Positions 22,828-29,759 of a stretch of 64,000 nucleotides of DNA are shown here, piece by piece. Under the pieces are notes generated by a model. The model was not told the origin of the DNA and did not search any database. It saw only the letters and a list, made by a program, of their open reading frames with translations. The stretch covers positions 1,837,501 through 1,901,500 of the forward strand of contig NZ_CP046400.1 of assembly GCF_009762795.1 (NCBI RefSeq), written 5' to 3'. A program made the position numbers and the translations under genes. How positions within the stretch are numbered: position 1 is the first letter of the stretch; each line of letters starts with the position of its first letter. The stretch is from Pseudodesulfovibrio cashew (GTDB lineage: Bacteria > Desulfobacterota > Desulfovibrionia > Desulfovibrionales > Desulfovibrionaceae).

Positions 22828-23142
22828 ATGATAGTCACGAACATCGAGTCCATTCCGGGGAAAACCGTTGTCGAGCACTTCGGCCTGGTTTCCGGCAACA
22901 CCATCCGCGCCAAGCACTTCGGGCGGGATTTCATGGCGAGCCTGAAGAACATCGTTGGCGGCGAACTGAAAGGATACACCGAGCTGCTGCAGGAGTCCCG
23001 CGAGGAGGCCACCCGGCGCATGACCGAGGAAGCCCGCGAACTGGGAGCCAACGCCGTGATCAACGTCCGCTTCTCCACCTCTTCGGTGGCGGCGGGCGCT
23101 GCGGAAATCTATGCCTACGGCACTGCCGTCCTGGTGGAGTAG
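22828..23142 (+). CDS. YbjQ/UPF0145 family protein
   Basis: A 104-residue soluble protein of the YbjQ family (also called heavy-metal-binding DUF74). The start MIVTNIESIPGKTVVEHFGLVSGNTIRAK, the middle GGELKGYTELLQESREEATRRM and the end GANAVINVRFSTSS are typical; structures show a pentameric ring but no settled function. The ATG at 22828 has GAGGAA five bases upstream; the longer ORF from 22753 lacks such a site. It is followed after 9 bp by a membrane-anchored paralogue and then by an M48 protease. Confidence 0.9.
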   Translation: MIVTNIESIPGKTVVEHFGLVSGNTIRAKHFGRDFMASLKNIVGGELKGYTELLQESREEATRRMTEEARELGANAVINVRFSTSSVAAGAAEIYAYGTAVLVE

Positions 23143-23151
23143 GAGCGCGCC

Positions 23152-23604
23152 ATGGAACTGTATATAGTTCTTGCGCTCCTCGTCCTGGGGTATGTGGCCG
23201 GAACGTATCGAGAGCGCCGGCACTACCGGTCCATACTGCGCCGGGAACAGGAGTTGGTGAACGTGCCGGTCAGCAGCATGAAGACCGTGCCCTTTGATGA
23301 AGACCGCATCGAGCGGGCCGAGCTGATTCAGGGCAGCGTGGTGGTGGGCACCGACTACTTCAAGCGTATCGCCGCATCCCTGCGCAATCTGTTCGGCGGC
23401 AACATCCGCGTCTATGAATCCCTGATCGACCGCGCCAGGCGGGAGGCCGTGCTGCGGCTCAAGGAGTCTGCCGGAGACGCCGACATCGTCGTCTGCCTCC
23501 GCATCGAGACCTCGACCATCGGCGCGGGCAGCAAGAACAAATACGCCTGCGTCGAGGCGTTCGCCTACGGCACGGCCATTACCCTCAAGGGACAATGCGC
23601 CTGA
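23152..23604 (+). CDS. Membrane-anchored YbjQ-like protein
   Basis: 150 residues. A single N-terminal transmembrane segment (MELYIVLALLVLGYVAGTY) is followed by RERRHYRSILRREQ and a diverged YbjQ domain: VPVSSMKTVPFDEDRIERAELIQGSVVVG, NIRVYESLIDRARREAVLRL, and IVVCLRIETSTIGAGS near the end. Compared with the preceding gene it has the same order of blocks, so it is a paralogue that gained an anchor. The stop overlaps the start of the M48 protease gene by ten bases. Confidence 0.85.
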   Translation: MELYIVLALLVLGYVAGTYRERRHYRSILRREQELVNVPVSSMKTVPFDEDRIERAELIQGSVVVGTDYFKRIAASLRNLFGGNIRVYESLIDRARREAVLRLKESAGDADIVVCLRIETSTIGAGSKNKYACVEAFAYGTAITLKGQCA

Positions 23605-24380
23605 CCAACAAGCTGCCGCAACGCAACCACAACCTTTCTCCGGCATCGCCTCTGGGGAACTTTCTCAAGAGCCTGATCGGAGGGGCGGTCATCCTCGCCG
23701 TGCTCTATTTCGGGATGGTCTGGATGCTCGACCTCTGCATCCCGCATATCTCCCCGGAGATGGAAGCGTGGCTGGGCAACGTATTCTCGCGCCATTATGA
23801 CGGCGGCGGACGCACCGGGGAGGAGGTCCGGTTGCAGCATCTGCTGGACAGCCTCGCGGCTACCGGTCCTGCCCTGCCGTACCGGCCCGTGGTGCACATC
23901 GAGCAGTCTGACGGGGTCAACGCTTTTGCGCTCCCCGGCGGCAACATCGTTGTCCTGTCCGGTCTGCTGGACCAGGCCGCGTCCGAGCGTGAGGAGGCCT
24001 TTGTTCTGGCCCACGAGCTGGGGCACATTGCCCACCGCGATCATCTGCTCGGTCTGGGGCGGGCGATCACCCTGACTTCGCTCAACCTGCTGTGCTCCGC
24101 TGTGGCGGGCGTGGAGCTTCTGCCCGAAACCCTGGTGCTCTATGACCGGTCCGTCTCCCGGCAGCGTGAGGCCGCCGCCGATCGATTCGGCCTGGATCGC
24201 TTCTACCGGTTCTACGGCGATCTGGACGGCTCCTTCGACTTTTTCGAGCGCCAGAAGGCCCAGCGGGAGCAACCCGCCTGGGCCGAATACTTCTCCACCC
24301 ATCCCGGCGCGGAGCACCGGATAGCCTTGTTGCAGCGTTACGCGGCGGACAAAGCGTACGCCGCCAAGCCGGTTCCCTGA
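23595..24380 (+). CDS. Membrane-bound M48-family zinc metalloprotease
   Basis: 261 residues. One transmembrane helix (about residues 25-48) is followed by an extracytoplasmic or cytoplasmic gluzincin domain with the zinc site HELGHIAHRDH (140-144 HELGH) and the third ligand in REAAADRFGLDRF. DGVNAFALPGGNIVVLSGLL is the family's substrate-binding strand. The product resembles small BepA/HtpX-like peptidases without TPR repeats. Coupling by overlap to two YbjQ-type genes suggests a shared task in envelope or protein quality control; this is inference. Confidence 0.9.
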   Translation: MRLTNKLPQRNHNLSPASPLGNFLKSLIGGAVILAVLYFGMVWMLDLCIPHISPEMEAWLGNVFSRHYDGGGRTGEEVRLQHLLDSLAATGPALPYRPVVHIEQSDGVNAFALPGGNIVVLSGLLDQAASEREEAFVLAHELGHIAHRDHLLGLGRAITLTSLNLLCSAVAGVELLPETLVLYDRSVSRQREAAADRFGLDRFYRFYGDLDGSFDFFERQKAQREQPAWAEYFSTHPGAEHRIALLQRYAADKAYAAKPVP

Positions 24381-24440
24381 TTCCGCCCATTCCCTTTCCG
24401 GGCCGCATCTGGCATCCTCCTGCGGACACAAGGAGGCGAC

Positions 24441-24824
24441 ATGCAATACATATCCACACCGGACAGTCCTGCACCGGCGGGGCACTATTCCCAGGGCGTC
24501 GTGCACGGCGGGCTGGTCTACGTTTCGGGCATGCTGGCCGTGGACCCGGTCAGCGGAGAAAAGAAACTGGGCAGCGTGGAGGAACAGACCCTTCAGGCAC
24601 TGAACAACGTGGAAGGCGTGCTCAAGGCCGCCGGTTCCTCGCGCGACAAGGTCCTCAAGTGCACCTGCTACGTGGCGGACATTGAGCTGTGGGGGCGGGT
24701 CAACACGGTTTATGCGGAATTTTTCGGGGAGCACAAACCGGCGCGGGCCGTGGTGCCCACCCGTGAGCTGCACTTCGGCTTTCTGGTGGAGATCGAGTGC
24801 GTGGCTGCTGTGGAGGAAGCGTAA
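24441..24824 (+). CDS. ridA: RidA/YjgF enamine-imine deaminase
   Basis: 127-residue trimeric enzyme that hydrolyses reactive 2-aminoacrylate and related enamines released by PLP enzymes. The family features GHYSQGVVHGGLVYVSGMLAVDP, the TLQALNNVEGVLKAAGSS helix, CTCYVADIELW and the C-terminal GHKPARAVVPTRELHFGFLVEIECVAA are complete, including the arginine of PARAVVPTREL. Its TAA shares one base with the ATG of a threonine-synthase-like PLP enzyme, a pairing that makes metabolic sense because such enzymes generate the RidA substrate. Confidence 0.93.
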   Translation: MQYISTPDSPAPAGHYSQGVVHGGLVYVSGMLAVDPVSGEKKLGSVEEQTLQALNNVEGVLKAAGSSRDKVLKCTCYVADIELWGRVNTVYAEFFGEHKPARAVVPTRELHFGFLVEIECVAAVEEA

Positions 24825-25942
24825 TGGCGACATTGGTATGCAAGGCGTGCGGTGAGCGTTTTCCGGACACGGACGCGCGCTGGCGCTGCGGTTGCGGCGG
24901 TGTGCTGGACCTGGATTTCACCCCTTCGCTGGACCCGGCCGAGGTGGCCGGGCGGCCCGCCACCCTGTGGCGCTACCGGGAGGCTCTGCCCGTACCCGAG
25001 GGTGCGGAGCTGACTTTGGGCGAAGGCTTCACCCCGCTCCTGCCGGTGGAGATCGGCGGGCGGGAGGTGCTGGTCAAGCAGGAGCATCTGGCCCCCACCG
25101 GCTCGTACAAGGACCGTGGCGCGGCGGTGATGATCGCTCTGGCCGCCCACCTGGGCGTGTCCGGCGTAGTGGAGGACTCCTCGGGCAACGCCGGGTGTGC
25201 GGTGGGCGCCTACTGTGCCAAGGCGGGCATTCCCTGCCGCATCTTCGTCCCGGCGGACAATTCTCCGGGCAAGCTCGGCCAGATAGAACTCTACGGCGCA
25301 GACCTGGTGGCCGTGCCCGGCAGCCGCGAGGACACCGCCGCGGCGTGCATGGAGGCCGCGGCCGACACCTTCTACGCCAGCCACGTGTACATGCCGCACT
25401 TCTTTCACGGCACCAAGACTTTCGCCTACGAAGTGGCTGAACAACTCGGCTGGCGCGCGCCCGACACCGTGGTCCTGCCCGCCGGGAACGGCACGCTTCT
25501 GCTCGGAGCTTATATCGGGTTCACCGAACTGGCCGGGATGGGGCTGATCGAGTCCGTGCCCCGGCTGATCGCGGTCCAGTCCGCCGGATGCGCGCCCCTG
25601 GCCGCAGCCTTCGAGGCCGGCGCATCGGTCCCGGCGGAGATCAGGACCTCCCCGACCCTGGCCGAAGGGATCGCCATTGCCGCGCCTGTTCGCGGGGCGG
25701 ACATGCTCGAGGCCGTGCGCGCCACGGACGGACATTTCCTGGCAGTCGAAGAGGACGAGATACTGGCTGCCTTCCGGGATATGGGCCGCAAGGGATATTG
25801 CATCGAGCCGACCTCCGCCGCAGTCATTGCCGGGGCGGCCAGATATGTGCGGAGCGCCTCCCCGGACGAGGTGGTGGTCACCGCGTTCACGGGCCACGGG
25901 CTCAAGGCGGGAGATAAGCTGCATAAGCTCTCGGGAGTATAA
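24824..25942 (+). CDS. Threonine-synthase-like PLP-dependent lyase
   Basis: 372-residue fold-type II PLP enzyme. It starts with a zinc-ribbon-like VCKACGERF and WRCGCGGVLDLD, seen in threonine synthases and some diaminopropionate/threonine-type lyases; the Schiff-base lysine is in APTGSYKDRGAAVMIALA, the phosphate-binding loop near DSSGNAGCAVGAYCAKAG and PAGNGTLLLGAYIG, and the end has TGHGLKAGDK. Threonine synthase is the likely activity, but no hom or thrB gene is close. The ATG overlaps the ridA stop by one base, so the two are translationally coupled. A threonine aldolase lies far away at the right edge. Confidence 0.85.
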   Translation: MATLVCKACGERFPDTDARWRCGCGGVLDLDFTPSLDPAEVAGRPATLWRYREALPVPEGAELTLGEGFTPLLPVEIGGREVLVKQEHLAPTGSYKDRGAAVMIALAAHLGVSGVVEDSSGNAGCAVGAYCAKAGIPCRIFVPADNSPGKLGQIELYGADLVAVPGSREDTAAACMEAAADTFYASHVYMPHFFHGTKTFAYEVAEQLGWRAPDTVVLPAGNGTLLLGAYIGFTELAGMGLIESVPRLIAVQSAGCAPLAAAFEAGASVPAEIRTSPTLAEGIAIAAPVRGADMLEAVRATDGHFLAVEEDEILAAFRDMGRKGYCIEPTSAAVIAGAARYVRSASPDEVVVTAFTGHGLKAGDKLHKLSGV

Positions 25943-25944
25943 TC

Positions 25945-26775
25945 GTGGTGGAAAACGGCTCTTCCAACCCCAGGAGACCTTGGCTGGCCGCGCTCCTCTC
26001 CCTGGTCTGCACCGGGCTGGGGCAGGTCTATGCCGGGCCGTGGAAGCGCGGCGTGACGTTCCTTGCCGTAGAAGCGGTAATCGGCACGGCGGTCTTCGCC
26101 TGTCTCGGCACCATGACCGGCCTGGTAGCGGGCATGTCCGTGCTCGTGGTCTTCAATATCTATGTGGCGGCGGACGCCTTCCTTGTTGCGCGACGGGCTG
26201 GCGAATATCGCCTCGGACCGTGGAACCGGTGGTGGGTGTACGGCTTGGTCGTGGCCGTTGGCCTGGGGTTGGGCTCGGCCCTGGACGCGGTGGTTTCGGC
26301 CCGCTCCTACGAGACCTACCGGGTGCCGTCGGAGTCCATGGTGCCCACGCTGCTGGTGGGCGACCATTTCATGGCCGAGGTCCTCGCGGAGGACGAGCCC
26401 CTGTCGCGGGGCGATGTCGTGGTCTTTCTGGAAAAGCGCAGCGGCAGGCACTTCGTCAAGCGGGTCATCGGCCTGCCGGGCGAGACCGTGTCCATGCGCG
26501 ACAAGACGGTCCACATCAACGGCGGGCGGCTGGACGAGCCCTATGCGCGTCACATCTCACCGGTGAATCTGCCGGTCCGCGATACCTTCGGTGCCATCCC
26601 CCTCGGACCGGACGAATACTTTGTCATGGGAGACAACCGGGAGGAGTCCCACGACTCCCGCTGGCTCGGCCCGGTCAAGCGGAGCGTCATGGAAGGGAGA
26701 GCCAAATATATCTATTTCCCCGGCGGCAGAGAGAATCCTGACTGGACTTCACGCTGGGGCATGGAAGTTCGGTGA
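25945..26775 (+). CDS. lepB: Signal peptidase I with an extra N-terminal membrane domain
   Basis: 276 residues. The catalytic domain has Ser131 in PSESMVPTLL and Lys172 in HFVKRVIGLPGE, with the box E GDNREESHDSRWLG, and would remove signal peptides on the outer face of the inner membrane. The first ~110 residues are an added membrane module (PWLAALLSLVCTGLGQVYAG and two further helices) that resembles a TM2/NINE-type domain. The start is one of two consecutive GTG codons at 25945. It begins two bases after the PLP-enzyme stop and ends the operon; the next gene is convergent, one base away. Confidence 0.88.
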   Translation: MVENGSSNPRRPWLAALLSLVCTGLGQVYAGPWKRGVTFLAVEAVIGTAVFACLGTMTGLVAGMSVLVVFNIYVAADAFLVARRAGEYRLGPWNRWWVYGLVVAVGLGLGSALDAVVSARSYETYRVPSESMVPTLLVGDHFMAEVLAEDEPLSRGDVVVFLEKRSGRHFVKRVIGLPGETVSMRDKTVHINGGRLDEPYARHISPVNLPVRDTFGAIPLGPDEYFVMGDNREESHDSRWLGPVKRSVMEGRAKYIYFPGGRENPDWTSRWGMEVR

Positions 26776-26776
26776 T

Positions 26777-27841
26777 CTACCAGAAGTCGGGCGAGATGAG
26801 CAGCCCGTCGGCCTGGTTGACCTTGAGCGGGGCTATTGTTTCGATGTCCAGGGCGCGCATGTAGCCCAGGACCAGGATGAGGTTGGTCAGGCGGGTATCC
26901 GCGTACTCGCTGTTGAATGCCTCGTCGCTCTTGCCGGTCCAACGCGACAGGGCTTCCTCCACCTCCAGGCGGGTGTAGGCGGGGCCTCGCTGGCCCAGGA
27001 GTTCGGGAACGGCGTGATAGTGCACCCCGCCGATGCCCACGACGCGCACCTTGCCGTTGCGAATCCGGTTGGCCAATCCCTTTTCCACGCTGAGCATGGC
27101 ATAGGCTTCGACCAGCTCAAGCCCGCGTTCCACCTCATTGGCGGACATGGGGTTGGGAGAGGAAACCGTGTTGATATCTCTGCCCTGGATGGCCGAGATG
27201 ACCGCGTTTTTGAACGAGACCGAGGCCATCTTGTCGATATGGAACACGAGGCTGCCGTCGTTGGCCCGGACGGTCATGGTCTGATCGTCTCCGCCGATGT
27301 CCCAGACCAGCAGGTCCGGGGAGGCCACGCTCGCGTGCTGCTGTACGGACTGGTAGCTGAGCAGCGATGCCTGCTGCTCGGAGACGATGCGCGCGGCAAA
27401 CCCGGTCTCCTCCTGGATGAGGGCGAAAAACGCCTTGCCGTTCCTGGCCTCCCGGAAGGGCGGGCCTCCCACGGCGGAGAATTCATGGGTGCCCAGAGCC
27501 AGGGCCTTCCGCTTGAGTTCCTTGACGGCCTTCATTCCCTTTTCCAGTATATCCTTGCTCAGGTTGCCGTCGTAGGAGCGGGCCATGTCCTCTGCATAGT
27601 CCACCTTGACGGAAAAACGCTGCACGATTTTGACGACGTCGCAGGAGATGGGATTGACGTCCGCCACCGTGCACTTGGTCACGGCTGAGCCGATATCCAG
27701 GGCGGCCCTTCGGATGACCGTCGGAGACTCGGCGGCCATGGTCAGGGCTGGGAAAAGGAGAAGCAGGAGGCAGAGAAACAACCCGGCACGGATGATGGTC
27801 CCGGAAACGGCCTGGAAGGTATGGTGGCGGTGTGCGGTCAT
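26777..27841 (-). CDS. Exported Ppx/GppA-like phosphatase family protein
   Basis: 354 residues. The core has ASKHA-fold features of exopolyphosphatase/pppGpp phosphatase proteins: phosphate-1 RRAALDIGSAVTKC, EFSAVGGPPFREARNG, the DLLVWDIGGDDQTMTV phosphate-2 loop and VVGIGGVHYHAVPELLG. Unlike the usual cytoplasmic members, it starts with a basic tail and a hydrophobic segment (GLFLCLLLLLFPALTMAAES) that looks like a cleavable signal peptide, putting the enzyme in the periplasm. Catalytic-residue conservation is partial (DIGGDD replaces DIGGGS), so it may be non-catalytic. It ends just before the mltG start region and converges with lepB. Confidence 0.78.
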   Translation of the reverse strand: MTAHRHHTFQAVSGTIIRAGLFLCLLLLLFPALTMAAESPTVIRRAALDIGSAVTKCTVADVNPISCDVVKIVQRFSVKVDYAEDMARSYDGNLSKDILEKGMKAVKELKRKALALGTHEFSAVGGPPFREARNGKAFFALIQEETGFAARIVSEQQASLLSYQSVQQHASVASPDLLVWDIGGDDQTMTVRANDGSLVFHIDKMASVSFKNAVISAIQGRDINTVSSPNPMSANEVERGLELVEAYAMLSVEKGLANRIRNGKVRVVGIGGVHYHAVPELLGQRGPAYTRLEVEEALSRWTGKSDEAFNSEYADTRLTNLILVLGYMRALDIETIAPLKVNQADGLLISPDFW

Positions 27842-27850
27842 GGCGATGTC

Positions 27851-28915
27851 TTACAGCTTGGTGGAGCGGTACGTGCTACGGTTGCGATGCATCTGGTATT
27901 TGCGCACAGCCCGGTTGTGTTCGTCAAGGGTTCGGCTGAAATGATGCGTGCCATCCCCCTTGGCCACGAAGTAAAGGAAGTCGTGTTTCTCCGGATGGAT
28001 GGCGGCCTTCAGCGCGTCCAGCCCTGGTGAGCAGATGGGCCCGGGCGGCAGGCCCGCGTGCGTATAGGTGTTGTAGCGGTTGCCTTTGTCCTGAAGGTCG
28101 CTCTTTCGCAGATTGCCGTCAAAGGAAGGGCCCAGGCCGTATATGATGGTCGGGTCGGACTGGATGAGCATCCGCTTCTTCAGCCTGTTGCGGAATACGC
28201 CCGCGATGCGCGCCCGCTCCGAGGCGTCGCCGGTCTCCTTCTCCACGATGGAGGCGAGGATGACCGTCTCATGCATCTTTTTGAACGGCGGTAACCCTTC
28301 GGGCCATGCCTTGGCCGCGTTCTTGAAGAATTCCCTGATCATGGTCTCGGCCATGTACGGGGACTGGTCGCCGCGCGGCGGGGTGAGCAGGTAGGTCTCG
28401 GGAAAGAGATAGCCCTCGGCGTCTCCTGCCTTGATGCCGTATTTGGCGAGCAGGTCGGGGTCGCGTACGGCCTCGGCAAAGGTCTCACCGCTGCCGATGC
28501 CCGCCTCGCTGATGCGATCTCCGGTCTGCCACCAGGTCAGTCCCTCGCGGACAGCGACCTTTTTCATGATCCCCGCCGACGTGGTCAACTCGTGCAGAAC
28601 GGCTTCCGGCACCCAGCCCGTGTTCAGCTTGAACACGCCGGCCCGAATGGACGAGGTGCGCCCGGACCTGGCGGCCAGGCCGAGGAAGCGGCGGGTGTCG
28701 GTGATCAGCCCGGCCTGCTTGAGATTTCGTGAGATGGTGGTGAAGATCTGCCCCGGCTCCACGCGGAAAACCACGTCGCGGCCAGGGGTTTCGGGCGGCA
28801 CGGTCAGAAACTGTTTTTCCTGCCACGCCTTGTGCCAGCGGTAGCCGCCCAGGCCGATACCGGCCAGGAGCGCAAGGACCGCAATCCCTATGAAGAGTGT
28901 CCGTTTTCGAGCCAT
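27851..28915 (-). CDS. mltG: Endolytic murein transglycosylase MltG
   Basis: Inner-membrane lytic transglycosylase that cuts nascent glycan strands and sets their length. The 354-residue protein has one N-terminal transmembrane helix (residues 7-25), a LysM-like region (EPGQIFTTISRNLKQAGLI), the catalytic-glutamate motif ILASIVEKETG, and YNTYTHAGLPPGPICSPG toward the C-terminus. It follows ruvX, whose last 28 bp overlap the beginning of this gene, and is 9 bp from the Ppx/GppA-like gene. Confidence 0.94.
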   Translation of the reverse strand: MARKRTLFIGIAVLALLAGIGLGGYRWHKAWQEKQFLTVPPETPGRDVVFRVEPGQIFTTISRNLKQAGLITDTRRFLGLAARSGRTSSIRAGVFKLNTGWVPEAVLHELTTSAGIMKKVAVREGLTWWQTGDRISEAGIGSGETFAEAVRDPDLLAKYGIKAGDAEGYLFPETYLLTPPRGDQSPYMAETMIREFFKNAAKAWPEGLPPFKKMHETVILASIVEKETGDASERARIAGVFRNRLKKRMLIQSDPTIIYGLGPSFDGNLRKSDLQDKGNRYNTYTHAGLPPGPICSPGLDALKAAIHPEKHDFLYFVAKGDGTHHFSRTLDEHNRAVRKYQMHRNRSTYRSTKL

Positions 28916-29304
28916 GAGCGCAAGATGATGGTTGCGGCCTGGCTGTCCAGGGCCTGTTTCCTTTTTTTGCCGCGCAGCCCTGCTGCGTTGAGTTCCTCTT
29001 CGGCCTGCGCCGAGGTCAGCCGCTCATCCATCAGGTGGATGGGCAGGTCGGTCCGCCGCCCCAGGCTCTCGGCGAAATTCCGGGCCTGGCGCGTGGTCAG
29101 GGTGTCCTCGCCCTCCAGGGACAGGGGCAGGCCGACCACGATGGCGCCGACGGATTCCTGTACAATGATTTCGAGGAGTTCGTCAAAAAGAGCGTTCCGG
29201 GTGGTCCGCTCCAGGGTCTTCAGCGGCGAGACCAGGGTCTGCGTTTGGTCGCACACGGCCAGGCCCACGCGTTTCAACCCGAAGTCGATGCCGAGAACGC
29301 GCAC
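28888..29304 (-). CDS. ruvX: Holliday-junction-resolvase-like / pre-16S rRNA nuclease RuvX (YqgF)
   Basis: 138-residue RNase H-fold nuclease. Conserved acidic residues lie in RVLGIDFGLKRVGLAVCD at the start, in VGLPLSLEGEDT and in LMDERLTSAQAEEEL. The start is a GTG at 29304, two bases beyond the stop of the thioesterase gene; a much longer in-frame ORF would run backwards through that gene. Family members process the 5' end of pre-16S rRNA. The stop overlaps the mltG start by 28 bp, and the mltG-ruvX order is frequent in bacteria. Confidence 0.93.
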   Translation of the reverse strand: MRVLGIDFGLKRVGLAVCDQTQTLVSPLKTLERTTRNALFDELLEIIVQESVGAIVVGLPLSLEGEDTLTTRQARNFAESLGRRTDLPIHLMDERLTSAQAEEELNAAGLRGKKRKQALDSQAATIILRSWLENGHSS

Positions 29305-29306
29305 GC

Positions 29307-29717
29307 CTACAGATCCTTGAGTGATTTCTTGGTCCGGTAGCCCATGGCCTGGATGTCGGCCACCAGCTCGCCGGAATCGTCGCAAACCCGAACCGAATAG
29401 GTGGCCATGCGGCCTCCGGCGGAAATCTCCTCGGCTGTGGCCGTGAGGCATTCGCCTTTGCCGGGCTTGAGGTAGGCGATGGACAGGTTCACGGCCAGGG
29501 CCGCGTTGCCGTGGCTGTTGGCCGCCGCGCCGAAGGCTGTCTCGGCCAGGGTGTAAATGGCCCCGGCGTTGACCGTGCCGAAGGGATTGAGATGCTCGTC
29601 GCGCAACGCCAGGCGGCAGGTTGCCCGGCCTGGAGAGACCTCGGTCACCTCCACGCCCACCAGCGCGGCAAAGGGATTGCCCGTCGAGAGCAGCTCCTTG
29701 ACGGCTTCGCTGTCCAT
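29307..29717 (-). CDS. PaaI-type hotdog thioesterase
   Basis: 136-residue hotdog-fold protein; relatives hydrolyse acyl-CoA thioesters. The hallmark stretch HLNPFGTVNAGAIYTLAETAFGAAAN contains the catalytic-region Asn and Asp/Glu equivalents, followed by NLSIAYLKPGKGECLTATAEEISAGGRMATYSVRV. Substrate unknown. It ends two bases before ruvX and lies downstream of the FAD/Fe-S oxidoreductase gene with a 42-bp gap, so it may belong to the same transcript. Confidence 0.88.
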   Translation of the reverse strand: MDSEAVKELLSTGNPFAALVGVEVTEVSPGRATCRLALRDEHLNPFGTVNAGAIYTLAETAFGAAANSHGNAALAVNLSIAYLKPGKGECLTATAEEISAGGRMATYSVRVCDDSGELVADIQAMGYRTKKSLKDL

Positions 29718-29759
29718 GTCCGTACTCCTTGCCTTGTTCCGGCGGCAGATGCGCGCCCG

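Noticed and set aside
20544-23078. 844-codon minus-strand ORF across ttuA, the glycosyltransferase and YbjQ
   Set aside because: Shadow of four well-supported plus-strand genes.
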